Source: Mycolicibacterium llatzerense
GTDB taxonomy: Bacteria; Actinomycetota; Actinomycetes; Mycobacteriales; Mycobacteriaceae
NCBI RefSeq assembly: GCF_000878195.1
Contig: NZ_JXST01000017.1
Location: 60,283 to 124,282 of the forward strand
Reading direction: 5' to 3'
Length of the DNA: 64,000 nucleotides
In this document: one piece after another, positions 29,237 through 39,166 of the stretch
Position numbering within the stretch: position 1 is the stretch's first letter
How the letters are laid out: every line of letters begins with the position of its first letter
The notes under the pieces: generated by a model
What the model was told of the DNA's origin: nothing
The model's input: only the letters and a program-made list of their open reading frames with translations
Database searches by the model: none
Made by a program: the position numbers and the translations under genes

Positions 29237-30243
29237 CACAGTGTGGCGTTGAGGGCCTTGATCGGCATCTGCAGATCGTCCAGCAGTTCCAGATCGGACT
29301 CGGCCGGGCGACCCAGCGTGGTCAGGTAGTTGCCGACGATGACGGCGTTGATGCCGCCCAGGATGCCCTGCTTGGCGCCCAGATCACCGAGGGTGATCTC
29401 GCGACCACCGGCGAAGCGCAACATGGTGCGCGGCATGGCCAGACGGAACGCTGCGACGGCGCGCAGCGCGTCGGCGGCCGGCAGCACCTCAAGGTCACCG
29501 AACGGGGTACCCGGACGCGGGTTGAGGAAGTTCAGCGGCACCTCGTGCGGGTTCAGCTCGGCCAGGTTCGCGGCGAACTCGGCACGCTGCTCCAGGGTCT
29601 CGCCCATGCCGAGGATTCCGCCGCAGCAGACCTCCATGCCGGCCTCGCGAACCATCTCGAGGGTCTTCCAGCGCTCTTCCCAGGTGTGGGTGGTGACGAC
29701 GTTCGGGAAGTACGACTTCGAGGTCTCCAGGTTGTGGTTGTAGCGGTGCACACCCATGGCCTTGAGCCGGTCGACCTGCTCCTGATCGAGCATGCCGAGC
29801 GAGCACGCGATCTGGATGTCGACCTCATTGCGGATGGCCTCGATGCCGGCGGCGACCTGCGCCAACAGGCGCTCGTCGGGCCCGCGCACCGCGGCGACGA
29901 TGCAGAACTCGGTCGCACCGGTCTTGGCGGTCTGCTTCGCGGCCTCGACCAGGCTCGGGACGTCCAGCCAGGCGCTACGCACCGGCGAGGCGAACAGGCC
30001 CGACTGCGAACAGAAGTGGCAGTCCTCAGGGCAGCCGCCGGTCTTGAGGCTGATGATGCCCTCGACCTCGACCTCGGGACCGCACCACTTCATGCGCACG
30101 TCGTGCGCCAGGGCCAGCAGGTCCTCCAGCCGGTCGTCGGGCAGCTGCAGAACCTCGAGCACCTGCTCTTGGCTCAGGCCTTCGCCACGCTCGAGCACCT
30201 GCTCGCGGGCTACACCCAAAACATCGGTCGTGGCCTGAGTCAT
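29236..30243 (-). CDS. bioB: Biotin synthase
   Basis: BioB is the radical-SAM enzyme that inserts sulfur into dethiobiotin. The start ATG was chosen because AAGGAG lies five bases upstream; a GTG two codons earlier would overlap that site. The radical-SAM cysteines are C71, C75 and C78 (CPEDCHFC), with further conserved blocks [29 protein letters not shown] and [11 protein letters not shown]. 335 residues. A BioQ operator lies 38 bases upstream in the gap shared with divergent bioQ. Two small genes follow in the operon. Confidence 0.96.
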   Translation of the reverse strand: MTQATTDVLGVAREQVLERGEGLSQEQVLEVLQLPDDRLEDLLALAHDVRMKWCGPEVEVEGIISLKTGGCPEDCHFCSQSGLFASPVRSAWLDVPSLVEAAKQTAKTGATEFCIVAAVRGPDERLLAQVAAGIEAIRNEVDIQIACSLGMLDQEQVDRLKAMGVHRYNHNLETSKSYFPNVVTTHTWEERWKTLEMVREAGMEVCCGGILGMGETLEQRAEFAANLAELNPHEVPLNFLNPRPGTPFGDLEVLPAADALRAVAAFRLAMPRTMLRFAGGREITLGDLGAKQGILGGINAVIVGNYLTTLGRPAESDLELLDDLQMPIKALNATL

Positions 30244-30281
30244 CGGCACTCCTTACTCCAGGCCGACTGCGGCCTACAACT

Positions 30282-30294
30282 TGAACGGTGTTTA
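30282..30294. promoter_or_regulatory. BioQ operator between bioB and bioQ
   Basis: TGAAC-GGT-GTTTA is an imperfect 5-3-5 repeat (one mismatch) nearly identical to the perfect site ahead of bioF. It fits the known mycobacterial BioQ box TGAACACCGTTCA read on the other strand. It is placed to repress both bioB and bioQ. Confidence 0.85.
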
Positions 30295-30304
30295 GGATAC
30301 AGAC

Positions 30305-30904
30305 GTGCAACTGCACCGAAGCGACGTGGTGGCCAAGGCCGCCGAGATCCTGGACAACTACGGGATAGCCGACCTGACCATGCGCAGGCTGGCACGTGAA
30401 CTGAGCGTCAGCCCAGGTGCTCTGTACTGGCATTTCGCCGACAAACAGGAGCTACTGGGCGCGGTCGCCGACCGCCTGCTGGCCACCGCGGCTCCCCGCT
30501 CGATCAGCGGACCGGCCGGCGGATTGTGGCCGGACCGCGTCGTGGCGTTGTGCTCGGCGCTGCGTGACGCGCTGCTGTCCGCCACCGACGGCGCCGAGCT
30601 GGTCTCGGCCAGTTTCTCGGCCGGGCGATCGGCCGAGCTCAGCCGCATCGTGGCGGCGTTGGCCGACGCGTGCCGCGAGTCGGGCCTCACCGCCGACGAT
30701 GCCAACCTCGCGGCCCGCACCATCATCTACTACGTGCTGGGCTTCACCGCCGACGAGCAGTCCCGCCTCCAGTGGGACGCGGCCGGCGCGACCGTGGCCG
30801 ACAGTGACTCGGTGTGGTCCGAAAACGCCGGTGGCCGTTTCACTTTCGGCCTGGACCTGCTGGTCGACGGGCTCGCGGCGCACGCCATCAGCCGTCGCAA
30901 CTAG
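30305..30904 (+). CDS. bioQ: BioQ, TetR-family repressor of biotin genes
   Basis: This is a 199-residue TetR regulator. The HTH is at residues about 9-50: KAAEILDNYGIADLTMRRLARELSVSPGALYWHFADK. Divergence from bioB, and operators of the BioQ type both here and ahead of bioF, identify it as BioQ, which controls biotin synthesis in mycobacteria and corynebacteria. The start is GTG only a few bases after a TAGGAT -10-like sequence, so the transcript may be leaderless and the operator would cover the promoter. The following 182 bases are gene-free and hold a palindromic element. Confidence 0.9.
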   Translation: MQLHRSDVVAKAAEILDNYGIADLTMRRLARELSVSPGALYWHFADKQELLGAVADRLLATAAPRSISGPAGGLWPDRVVALCSALRDALLSATDGAELVSASFSAGRSAELSRIVAALADACRESGLTADDANLAARTIIYYVLGFTADEQSRLQWDAAGATVADSDSVWSENAGGRFTFGLDLLVDGLAAHAISRRN

Positions 30905-30912
30905 ATGCCGCT

Positions 30913-31049
30913 GGAAAAGTACGTGAGTTCGATCAAGGGGCGATCCAGCGCAAGTTATTGAACTCAGGGACGGCTGACAGCCGGAAATGATCCCTGGCTT
31001 CAACCAGACTGGCTGCAAGTGCCTCGTGATTGAAGCCACGTACTTCTCA
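30913..31049. repeat. 137-bp element with imperfect terminal inverted repeats (MITE-like or long hairpin)
   Basis: The two ends (first and last 22 bases) are inverted repeats matching at 17 positions, sharing the core AAGTACGTG/CACGTACTT. Inside lie nested hairpins: CAGGGA...TCCCTG around CGGCT-GAC-AGCCG. There is no coding frame. It fills the gap between bioQ and the 2H phosphoesterase gene. It may be a miniature inverted-repeat element, a terminator for the converging genes or a structured RNA. Confidence 0.55.
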
Positions 31050-31086
31050 TGACGTATGGCCGCCCGGGCGGCCGAAGCCGGCTGAG

Positions 31087-31593
31087 TTAGATCAGACGCT
31101 CGGTCCGGGCGTCGCCGTCCCAGTGCCGTAGCCCGACGAATGCACCGCTGATCTCGGCCGGATGGCCCGCGATGGATAACGCCGCGCCGAGCCGGTCAGC
31201 CGGAATCCGGCGGCCCAGCGTCACGTGCGGCGACCAGTCCCCCGGCTGGGTGTGCGGCATGGGCGCCGACGTCAGGTGGTCGGCCGCCAGCCGGCAGGCA
31301 TCGGCATGAATCTCCAAAAGCCCGGCACTAGGCACGATCGAGCGCGCCAGCACCGCAGCAGACCGCCCGAACACGAGCGCCGAACCTACTCGGCACGGCA
31401 ACGGAAATCGGGGCAACAATGTCGAAAGCGATTGGGCGACGGCATGATCCATGCCGTCCGCCACCACGAGCGTCACGTGGGGCCGGGCCGTCGGACGCTG
31501 AGCCGCGATCCCCGCGGCCCGCAGGTCGTCCCAGGCGCGCCGGATCACGGCCTCGGTGTCGAGGTCGAACAGCAGCTCGACCGAGTGCACCAT
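31087..31593 (-). CDS. 2H phosphoesterase superfamily protein (2'-5' RNA ligase-like)
   Basis: This 168-residue protein has the two HxT motifs that define the 2H phosphoesterases: PHVTL near residue 38 and again PHVTL near residue 126. Family members act on 2',5'- or cyclic phosphodiesters. The start MVHSVELLF follows the bioD stop by one base, and the longer frame upstream lies inside bioD. Its order after bioA-bioF-bioD is the same as Rv1571 in M. tuberculosis. The link to biotin synthesis is positional only. Confidence 0.82.
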   Translation of the reverse strand: MVHSVELLFDLDTEAVIRRAWDDLRAAGIAAQRPTARPHVTLVVADGMDHAVAQSLSTLLPRFPLPCRVGSALVFGRSAAVLARSIVPSAGLLEIHADACRLAADHLTSAPMPHTQPGDWSPHVTLGRRIPADRLGAALSIAGHPAEISGAFVGLRHWDGDARTERLI

Positions 31594-31594
31594 G

Positions 31595-32287
31595 TCAGCC
31601 GACCAGGCTCGAAACCCATTGTGGATCAAAGGCTTCCGCGCTGACCGTGGCGAAGACCTCAGGCGACAACCGGCCCGCGCCGTCGGGCAGCACGGCGCGC
31701 ACCGAGGCGATCTCGTCGAGCGCACCCCGGTTGGAGGCTTCCGCGAGCCCCGGTTCCTGAGGCCAGCTGCCGATCACCAATCCGGCGCACGCAATGCCGT
31801 GCGCGGCCAGCGACTCGACCGTCAGACCGGTGTGGTTGAGGGTGCCCAGGCCCGGCGCGACGACGACCAGGACCGCGGCCCCGAGTTCGACGGCCAGGTC
31901 GCGCAAGGTGGTGCCGTCGGCGCCGAGTTGGACGAGCAGTCCCCCGGCGCCTTCGACGAGGGTCAGCTGGCGGGGCCGGTCCACGTTCTTGATGAGAGCG
32001 ATCAGCTCGTCGCGTGAGGGCAACGTCATGCCGGCCAGTTCGGCGGCGGCGACGGGTGCCAACGGTTCGGGATAGCGCCAGCCCGGCACCAGCGAGGTGA
32101 CCCCGGCCAGGCGTCCCACTTCGGCCAGATCGTCGTCACCGTGACCGGCGGCCGGCGAGATTCCGGTCTGCACCGCCTTGCACACGGCGACGTCGAGACC
32201 GGCCTGTCGAGCGGCGCAGGCCAGCGCCGCGGTCGCGATGGTCTTTCCGACGCCGGTGTCGGTACCGGCGACGAGCAGCACGGTCAC
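31595..32287 (-). CDS. bioD: Dethiobiotin synthetase
   Basis: BioD is the ATP-dependent enzyme that closes the ureido ring of dethiobiotin using carbon dioxide. The 230-residue protein has the P-loop [10 protein letters not shown] at residues about 7-16, the CKAVQTG substrate loop, VEGAGGLLV and a late SWPQEPG segment. The GTG start overlaps the bioF stop (GTGA) and gives the family length. The longer frame upstream runs through bioF. Confidence 0.95.
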   Translation of the reverse strand: MTVLLVAGTDTGVGKTIATAALACAARQAGLDVAVCKAVQTGISPAAGHGDDDLAEVGRLAGVTSLVPGWRYPEPLAPVAAAELAGMTLPSRDELIALIKNVDRPRQLTLVEGAGGLLVQLGADGTTLRDLAVELGAAVLVVVAPGLGTLNHTGLTVESLAAHGIACAGLVIGSWPQEPGLAEASNRGALDEIASVRAVLPDGAGRLSPEVFATVSAEAFDPQWVSSLVG

Positions 32288-33426
32288 GACTGCACCAGGG
32301 CGAGCACCTCGCCGAGCACCCGGCCCGCCAAGTCCAGCTCGGCGTCGTCGAGTGACGCACGCGCGGTCAGCCGCAGCCGGGACGTGCCGACCGGCACGGT
32401 CGGGGGCCGGAAGCAGCCGACCCGGACACCACGGTCCAGGCAGGCCGACGCCGCGGCCAGAGCGACCTCGGGGTCGCCGAGGATCACCGAGACGACGGCG
32501 GAATCCGGGGTGCCGACCGCGCCGCCGAACCGGGCCAGCGTCGCGGCGTGGGTCAACACGGCCTGTGCCCGCCACGGCTCGGCGATCAGGACCTGAAGTG
32601 CCGCGCGGGCCGCACCGACGGCGGCCGGGGCCAGGCCGGTGTCGAAGATGAAGGTTCGTGCAGCGTCGATGAGATGGGCCCGCACCGCGGCGGGGCCGAG
32701 CACCGCCCCACCCTGGCTGCCGAGCGACTTGGACAGCGTCGTCGTCACCACGATGTCGGGCTCGCCGGCCAATCCGACCTCGTGCACCAGGCCGCGCCCG
32801 CCGGTGCCGCGCACGCCGAGGCCGTGGGCCTCGTCGATGATCAGCAACGCGCCGTGCCGGCGACAGACCTCGTGTAGGGCGCGCAGCGGGGCCAGGGCAC
32901 CGTCGGTGGAGAACACCGAGTCCGTGATCACGACGGCCCGTTCCTCAGACCGGCTGACCAGCGCGGTCTCCACGGCGCCGACGTCGTTGTGCGGGGACAC
33001 CACCACCCGCGCCCGGGACAGCCGACAGGCGTCCACCAGCGAGGCGTGGCTATAGGCGTCCGACACGACCAGGGAGCCCGGCCCGGACAGGGCTGCGACC
33101 GCACCGATGTTGGCGGTATAGCCGGAGGAGAACACCAGCGCCGACTCGGCGCCCATGAAGTCGGCCAGGTCGGCCTCGAAGTCCTCGTGCAGTTCGGTGT
33201 TGCCGGTCACCAGTCGCGATCCGCCGGAACCCGCGCCCCAGGTGTGCAGCGCCGTCACGCCGCCCTCGATGACGTCGGGATGCTGCGTCAGACCCAGATA
33301 GTCGTTGGATGCCAGGTCCAGTTCGGTGGCCACCGCGGGTCGGACCCGCAGCGACCGGCGCAGGCCCGCGGCCCGGCGCTGGCGTTCGACATCGGCCAGC
33401 CAGGCCAGCGGCGAGTGATCAGTCAT
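32284..33426 (-). CDS. bioF: 8-amino-7-oxononanoate synthase
   Basis: BioF is the PLP enzyme that condenses pimeloyl-ACP/CoA with alanine, the first committed ring-building step. 380 residues. Seen are [41 protein letters not shown] and the PLP lysine in [12 protein letters not shown]. The start is 27 bases past a perfect BioQ operator, so bioF-bioD can be regulated separately from bioA although the genes run in the same direction. Confidence 0.95.
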   Translation of the reverse strand: MTDHSPLAWLADVERQRRAAGLRRSLRVRPAVATELDLASNDYLGLTQHPDVIEGGVTALHTWGAGSGGSRLVTGNTELHEDFEADLADFMGAESALVFSSGYTANIGAVAALSGPGSLVVSDAYSHASLVDACRLSRARVVVSPHNDVGAVETALVSRSEERAVVITDSVFSTDGALAPLRALHEVCRRHGALLIIDEAHGLGVRGTGGRGLVHEVGLAGEPDIVVTTTLSKSLGSQGGAVLGPAAVRAHLIDAARTFIFDTGLAPAAVGAARAALQVLIAEPWRAQAVLTHAATLARFGGAVGTPDSAVVSVILGDPEVALAAASACLDRGVRVGCFRPPTVPVGTSRLRLTARASLDDAELDLAGRVLGEVLALVQS

Positions 33427-33452
33427 CGGCGCGCTCCTGACTCCAGTGCCAT

Positions 33453-33465
33453 TGAACGGTGTTCA
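33453..33465. promoter_or_regulatory. BioQ operator upstream of bioF, overlapping the bioA stop codon
   Basis: TGAAC-GGT-GTTCA is a perfect 5-3-5 inverted repeat matching the BioQ consensus. It sits between bioA and bioF and includes the TGA of bioA, so an internal BioQ-controlled promoter drives bioF-bioD. Confidence 0.9.
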
Positions 33466-34764
33466 GGTTAACGCACGGGCAACGGCGACCACAGCAGAGG
33501 TGACCTGGTCGATCTCGTCGGGAGTGCAGATGAAGGGCGGCATCACGTATAGCAGCTTGCCGAAGGGCCGCAGCCACACGCCGTGTTCGATTGCGGTGAC
33601 CGTGGCCTTGGACATGCCAGCCATGTTCAAGGGCTCCTTCATCTCGACGACGCCGATGGCGCCCAGCACCCGCACGTCGGCGACCGAGGGCAGCTCCGCG
33701 GCCGGCGCCAGCCCGCGCCGCAGTCCCTCCGAGATCTCGGCGACCCGGGACCGCCAGTCCTGACCCAGCAGCAGCTCGACCGCCGCCACCGACACCGCGC
33801 ACGCCAGCGCGTTCGCCATGAACGTCGGCCCGTGCATCAGGGCACCCGGCTCGCCGGAGCTGATCACGCGCGCGATCTCAGCGGTGCACAGCGTCGCCGC
33901 CAGCGTCACGTAACCACCGGTCAGCGCCTTGCCGACGCACATGATGTCGGGGCTGACGCCCGCGTGATCCGCGGCGAACAGCTCACCCGTCCGCCCGAAG
34001 CCGGTTGCGATCTCGTCGAAGATCAGCAGCACGTCGTGCCGGGTGCAGATGTCCCGCAGCGCCGTCAGGTAGCGCGGGTCGTGGAACCGCATGCCGCCCG
34101 CGCCCTGCACCACCGGCTCGACGATGACGGCCGCCAGCTCGTCGACGTGCGCGGCCAGCTGGGCCTCGAACGCAGCGACGTATTCGGGGTCGTAGTTCGA
34201 CGGAACCCGCGGCGCGAAGATCTGGGGCATCAGGACATCGGTCCAGATCGAATGCATGCCGCCGTCGGGGTCGCAGACGCTCATCGGGGTGAAGGTGTCG
34301 CCGTGGTAGCCGCCGCGCCAGGTCATCAGCTTGTGCCGGCCGAGGCGGCCGCGGCTGCGCTGGTACTGCAGGGCCATCTTCGCGGCGACCTCGACGGAGA
34401 CCGAACCCGAATCCGAGAAGAACACCGTGTCCAAACCGGTCGGGGTGATCTCCACGAGCAGCTGCGCCAGCCGCGCCGCGGGCTCGTGCGTCAGCCCGCC
34501 GAACATGACGTGGTTCATCGTGCTCAGCTGCCGGGTGATCGCGGCGTCGAGCACCGGGTGCCCGTGTCCGTGCACCGCCGTCCACCACGAGCTCATCGCG
34601 TCGATGACCTGGACCGGTTCGCCCTCGTGGATGAGGGTCAGCATGATGCCGTGCGCCTCGGTAGCAACCACCGCGGGCAACGCCTCGGCGCCGATGGTGC
34701 TGTACGGGTGCCAGATGTGGGCGGTGTCGATCGCCGAGATTTCGGCAGGGTTCAGCGCTGGCAC
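33463..34764 (-). CDS. bioA: Adenosylmethionine-8-amino-7-oxononanoate aminotransferase
   Basis: BioA is a class III PLP aminotransferase making diaminopelargonate with S-adenosylmethionine as amino donor. Recognised are the N-terminal [23 protein letters not shown], the [15 protein letters not shown] block, [15 protein letters not shown] and the PLP lysine in CVGKALTGG. The start [10 protein letters not shown] (GTG) gives 433 residues, near the 437 of M. tuberculosis. Another GTG at 34794 would add ten residues. No BioQ box is seen directly upstream in the 112-base gap to the divergent acyltransferase gene. Confidence 0.93.
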   Translation of the reverse strand: MPALNPAEISAIDTAHIWHPYSTIGAEALPAVVATEAHGIMLTLIHEGEPVQVIDAMSSWWTAVHGHGHPVLDAAITRQLSTMNHVMFGGLTHEPAARLAQLLVEITPTGLDTVFFSDSGSVSVEVAAKMALQYQRSRGRLGRHKLMTWRGGYHGDTFTPMSVCDPDGGMHSIWTDVLMPQIFAPRVPSNYDPEYVAAFEAQLAAHVDELAAVIVEPVVQGAGGMRFHDPRYLTALRDICTRHDVLLIFDEIATGFGRTGELFAADHAGVSPDIMCVGKALTGGYVTLAATLCTAEIARVISSGEPGALMHGPTFMANALACAVSVAAVELLLGQDWRSRVAEISEGLRRGLAPAAELPSVADVRVLGAIGVVEMKEPLNMAGMSKATVTAIEHGVWLRPFGKLLYVMPPFICTPDEIDQVTSAVVAVARALT

Positions 34765-34876
34765 GATGACCGAGCCTAATCGCCCGCCCAGCACGTCGGA
34801 ACCGGCCTACTCAGCGAGCGGGCGACTCGCCGCTACATGAACGCGGCTTGGATCTTGGGTAGATTGACAGCCGACC

Positions 34877-37033
34877 ATGACGACTCTTGCAGCACCGCGG
34901 CCGGCGTCGCAGCCCGGGTCGGGCAACGCCGTGCACGTCACCGACAGCGGTGCGGACTCCGCTGCGGGCAACGCGCCGAGCGGGTTCTACCGCCACGACC
35001 TGGACGGCCTGCGCGGCATCGCCATCGCCATGGTCGCGGCCTTTCACGTCTGGTTCGGCCGGGTTTCCGGCGGCGTCGACGTCTTCCTGGCCCTGTCGGG
35101 CTTCTTCTTCGGCGGCAAACTCCTGCGGATCGCGCTGACACCGCACGCGCCGCTGTCCCCCGGTCCGCAGCTGCGCCGGCTGGTCCGTCGCCTGCTGCCC
35201 GCCCTGATCGTCGTGCTGGCCGCGGGCGCCGTGCTGACCATCGCGATCCAGCCGGAAACCCGCTGGGAGACGTACGCCGACCAGAGCCTGGCCAGCCTCG
35301 GCTACTACCAGAACTGGGAGCTGGCCGAGACCGCGTCGAACTACCTGCGGGCCGGCGAGTCCGTCAGCCCACTGCAGCACCTCTGGTCGATGTCGGTGCA
35401 GGGCCAGTTCTACGTCGCGTTCCTGGCGCTGATCTTCGGCTTCGCGTATCTGTTCCGGCGCAGGCTCGGCGACCGACTCCGGCCCGCGTTCATCGCGCTA
35501 CTCAGCGTGTTGACCGTCGCGTCGTTCGTCTACGCGATCGTCGCCCACCAGGCCGACCAGGTCAGCGCCTACTACGACAGCTTCGCCCGCGGCTGGGAAT
35601 TGCTGCTGGGCGCCCTCGTGGGGGCGCTGGTGCCGTCCGTCCGATGGCCGATGTGGCTGCGCAATGTGGTCTCGGTGGTCGCGCTGGCCGCGATCTTGTC
35701 CTGTGGTGCCCTGATCGACGGCGTGCGGGAATTCCCCGGGCCGTGGGCGCTGGTGCCGGTCGGCGCAACCATGCTGTTCATCCTCAGCGCCGCGAACCGC
35801 ACCGACCGGTTGCCCGCGCCGAACCGGCTCCTGGCCACCGCCCCGTTCGTGTCCCTGGGCGCCATGGCGTACTCGCTGTATCTGTGGCACTGGCCCCTGC
35901 TGATCTTCTGGCTGGCCTACAGCGGCCACAGCCGGGCACATCTCGTCGACGGCGCCGCCGTGCTGCTGGTCTCCGGGCTGCTGGCCTGGCTCACCACCCG
36001 CTATGTGGAGAACCCGCTGCGCCGGCCGGCACGTACGCCTGACGTCCCACTCGGAACCCGGTTGCGCCGCCCCACCGCGCTGTTGGGGACCGTCGTCGCC
36101 ATGATGGGTGTGACGCTGACCGCCACGGCATTCACCTGGCGCGAGCACATGAACACCGAACGGGCCAACGGCAAGGAACTCGCCACGCTGTCCCCCGTCG
36201 ACTACCCGGGTGCACGTTCCCTGCTGCACCACGCGAAGGTGCCGAAACTGCCGTTCCGCCCGACGGTCCTCGAAGCCAAGGACGACGTGCCGGCCACGAC
36301 AGCCGACAGCTGTATCGCCGACTTCGACGACCTGTCGATCCGCAACTGCTCGTACGGCGACACCGCAGCCGCCCGCACCGTGGCGCTGGCCGGGGGCTCG
36401 CACGCCGAGCACTGGATCACCGCGCTGGACATCCTCGGCAAGCGCTACCACTTCAAGGTCGTCACCTATCTGAAGATGGGTTGCCCGCTGTCGACCGAGC
36501 CCAACCCGCTGGTGATGGGCGACAACCGGCCCTACCCGAAGTGCTACGAGTGGAACGAACTGGTCATGCCGAAGCTGGTGACCGACCGCCCGAGCTTCGT
36601 CTTCACGACCTCCACGCGCCCATGGAACATCAAGCCCGGCGACGTCATGCCCGGTACCTACATCGGCATCTGGCAGCGACTGTCCGATGCGAACATCCCG
36701 ATCCTCGCCATGCGCGACACCCCCTGGCTGGTCAAGGACGGTAAGCCGTTCTTCCCGGCCGACTGCCTTGCCAGCGGCGGTAATTCAACGTCCTGCGGTA
36801 TCGCTCGCTCCGAGGTACTGTCCGAGCACAACCCGACCCTCGATTTCGTCGCGCAGTTCCCATTGTTGAAGCCGCTCGACATGAGTGACGCGGTGTGCCG
36901 TTCTGACATCTGCCGCGCTGTGGAGGGAAATGTCTTGCTGTATCACGACTCTCATCATCTGTCCGCCACCTACATGCGGACCATGACCGCCGAACTCGGC
37001 CGCCAGGTCGGGGCCGCCACCGGCTGGTGGTGA
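34877..37033 (+). CDS. Acyltransferase-3 membrane protein with C-terminal SGNH domain (OafA-like)
   Basis: This 718-residue protein acetylates or acylates a cell-envelope sugar. Residues about 35-400 form the acyltransferase-3 domain with about ten membrane segments and the signature YRHDLDGLRGIAIA plus LALSGFFFGG. After about residue 420 follows a periplasmic SGNH hydrolase-like domain with AGGSHAEHW (block I) and the catalytic Asp-His pair in YHDSHHLS. The same gene type lies between bioA and treX in M. tuberculosis (Rv1565c). It is divergent from bioA and only nine bases from treX, so it may share a transcript with the trehalose genes. The acceptor is unknown. Confidence 0.87.
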   Translation: MTTLAAPRPASQPGSGNAVHVTDSGADSAAGNAPSGFYRHDLDGLRGIAIAMVAAFHVWFGRVSGGVDVFLALSGFFFGGKLLRIALTPHAPLSPGPQLRRLVRRLLPALIVVLAAGAVLTIAIQPETRWETYADQSLASLGYYQNWELAETASNYLRAGESVSPLQHLWSMSVQGQFYVAFLALIFGFAYLFRRRLGDRLRPAFIALLSVLTVASFVYAIVAHQADQVSAYYDSFARGWELLLGALVGALVPSVRWPMWLRNVVSVVALAAILSCGALIDGVREFPGPWALVPVGATMLFILSAANRTDRLPAPNRLLATAPFVSLGAMAYSLYLWHWPLLIFWLAYSGHSRAHLVDGAAVLLVSGLLAWLTTRYVENPLRRPARTPDVPLGTRLRRPTALLGTVVAMMGVTLTATAFTWREHMNTERANGKELATLSPVDYPGARSLLHHAKVPKLPFRPTVLEAKDDVPATTADSCIADFDDLSIRNCSYGDTAAARTVALAGGSHAEHWITALDILGKRYHFKVVTYLKMGCPLSTEPNPLVMGDNRPYPKCYEWNELVMPKLVTDRPSFVFTTSTRPWNIKPGDVMPGTYIGIWQRLSDANIPILAMRDTPWLVKDGKPFFPADCLASGGNSTSCGIARSEVLSEHNPTLDFVAQFPLLKPLDMSDAVCRSDICRAVEGNVLLYHDSHHLSATYMRTMTAELGRQVGAATGWW

Positions 37034-37042
37034 GCTGCCTTC

Positions 37043-39166
37043 ATGGTTGTCGGCGTATGGCCGGGTAGCGCCTATCCCCTCGGTGCCACGTACGACGGGT
37101 CCGGCACCAATTTCTCGCTGTTCTCCGAAGTCGCCGAGCGCGTCGAGCTCTGCCTGATCGCCAAGGACGGCAGCGAGGAACGCGTCAACCTCGACGAGGT
37201 CGACAGCTACGTGTGGCACTGCTATCTGCCTGCCGTCACGCCCGGGCAGCGGTACGGATTCCGCGTGTACGGACCGTGGGATCCGGCGGGCGGGCATCGC
37301 TGCGATCCCAGCAAGCTGCTGCTCGATCCGTACGGCAAGTCGTTCTACGGCGACTTCGACTTCACGCAGGCGCTGTACTCGTACGACATGTCGGCACCGT
37401 CGGCCACCGGCGAGCCGCCCGGCATTGATTCGTTGGGCCACACCATGACCAGCGTGGTCATCAACCCATTCTTCAACTGGGACAACGACCGCGTGCTGCG
37501 GACGCCCTACCACGAGACGGTGATCTACGAAGCCCACGTCAAGGGCATGACCCAGACCCACCCGGCGATCCCAGAGGAACTGCGCGGCACCTACGCCGGG
37601 CTCGCGCATCCCGCGATCATCGAGCATCTGCAGTCGCTCGGCGTCACCGCCATCGAGCTCATGCCGGTGCACCAGTTCCTGCACGACCACCGGCTACTGG
37701 ACCTGGGCCTGCGAAACTACTGGGGCTACAACACGTTCGGCTTCTTCGCGCCGCACTACCAGTACTCGTGGAACCAGCACGCCGGCAGCGCGGTCGCCGA
37801 GTTCAAGACCATGGTGAAGTCGTTCCACGAAGCCGGTATCGAAGTCATCCTCGACGTGGTCTACAACCACACCGCCGAAGGCAATCACCTCGGCCCGACG
37901 CTGAACTTCCGCGGCATCGACAACGCCGCGTACTACCGGCTCGATGACGACGACCTGTCGCTCTACAAGGACTTCACCGGCACCGGCAACAGCCTCAATG
38001 CCCGCCATCCCCACACGTTGCAGCTGATCATGGATTCACTGCGGTACTGGGTACTCGAGATGCACGTCGACGGCTTCCGCTTCGACCTCGCCTCGACCCT
38101 GGCTCGCGAGTTCTATGACGTGGACCGGCTCTCGGCGTTTTTCGATCTGGTGCAACAGGATCCGGTGATCAGCCAGGTGAAGCTGATCGCCGAACCGTGG
38201 GACGTCGGCGAGGGTGGCTACCAGGTCGGCAACTTCCCCGGTTTGTGGACCGAGTGGAACGGGAAGTACCGCGACACGGTGCGCGACTACTGGCGCGGTG
38301 AGCCCGCAACCCTGGGCGAGTTCGCTTCTCGGCTGACGGGCTCGTCGGACCTGTACGAAGCGACGGGCCGGCGTCCGAGCGCGAGCATCAACTTCGTCAC
38401 CTGCCACGACGGCTTCACGTTGACCGACCTGGTGTCCTACAACGAGAAGCACAACGACGCCAACGGCGAGGAGAACCGGGACGGCGAGAGCCACAACCGC
38501 TCCTGGAACTGCGGCGTCGAAGGCCCGACCGACGATCCCGAGATCGTCGCGCTGCGGGAACGGCAGCGCCGCAACATCTTCGCGACCCTGATGCTGTCGC
38601 AGGGCACCCCGATGATCAGCCATGGCGACGAGATCGGCCGCACCCAGCAGGGCAACAACAACGTCTACTGCCAGGACAACACCCTGTCGTGGATGGACTG
38701 GACCATGCGCGAAACCAATTCGGCGCTCCTGGAATTCACGCGCACCGTGGTGCGGCTGCGCCGCGAACACCCGGTGTTCCGGCGCCGCCGGTTCCTGGCC
38801 GGGCAACCGGTTCGGAGCAGCGGACAGGTCCGCGACATCGCCTGGCTGACGCCGGCCGGGGACGAGATGACCCTCGAGGACTGGGATTCCGGTTTCGGCA
38901 AGAGCATCTCGGTGTTCCTCAACGGCGACGCGATCCCCGAGCCCAACGCGCGCGGTGAACGGGTCGCCGACGACTCGTTCCTACTGTGTTTCAACGCCCA
39001 TGACGAAGGTCTGGATTTCGTGATTCCCGACCAGGGCTACGGCGAGAAATGGGCGGCGGCCCTGGACACCGCGGACCCGCACGGGCGCACCGAACTGGTG
39101 GCCGGCGCAGGTGAGACGATCGCGCTGCAGGCCCGCTCGCTGCTGGTGTTGCGTAAGACGGCGTGA
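37043..39166 (+). CDS. glgX: Glycogen debranching enzyme (isoamylase type)
   Basis: This GH13 enzyme (also called TreX) cleaves alpha-1,6 branches of glycogen and feeds linear chains to TreY. The 707-residue protein has an N-terminal CBM48-type domain (residues about 8-100), then the barrel with VYNHTAEG, DGFRFDLAS (nucleophile aspartate), LIAEPWD (acid/base glutamate) and the third catalytic aspartate in FVTCHDGFT. It overlaps treY by four bases. Together with treY and treZ it forms the pathway that turns glycogen into trehalose. Confidence 0.94.
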   Translation: MVVGVWPGSAYPLGATYDGSGTNFSLFSEVAERVELCLIAKDGSEERVNLDEVDSYVWHCYLPAVTPGQRYGFRVYGPWDPAGGHRCDPSKLLLDPYGKSFYGDFDFTQALYSYDMSAPSATGEPPGIDSLGHTMTSVVINPFFNWDNDRVLRTPYHETVIYEAHVKGMTQTHPAIPEELRGTYAGLAHPAIIEHLQSLGVTAIELMPVHQFLHDHRLLDLGLRNYWGYNTFGFFAPHYQYSWNQHAGSAVAEFKTMVKSFHEAGIEVILDVVYNHTAEGNHLGPTLNFRGIDNAAYYRLDDDDLSLYKDFTGTGNSLNARHPHTLQLIMDSLRYWVLEMHVDGFRFDLASTLAREFYDVDRLSAFFDLVQQDPVISQVKLIAEPWDVGEGGYQVGNFPGLWTEWNGKYRDTVRDYWRGEPATLGEFASRLTGSSDLYEATGRRPSASINFVTCHDGFTLTDLVSYNEKHNDANGEENRDGESHNRSWNCGVEGPTDDPEIVALRERQRRNIFATLMLSQGTPMISHGDEIGRTQQGNNNVYCQDNTLSWMDWTMRETNSALLEFTRTVVRLRREHPVFRRRRFLAGQPVRSSGQVRDIAWLTPAGDEMTLEDWDSGFGKSISVFLNGDAIPEPNARGERVADDSFLLCFNAHDEGLDFVIPDQGYGEKWAAALDTADPHGRTELVAGAGETIALQARSLLVLRKTA

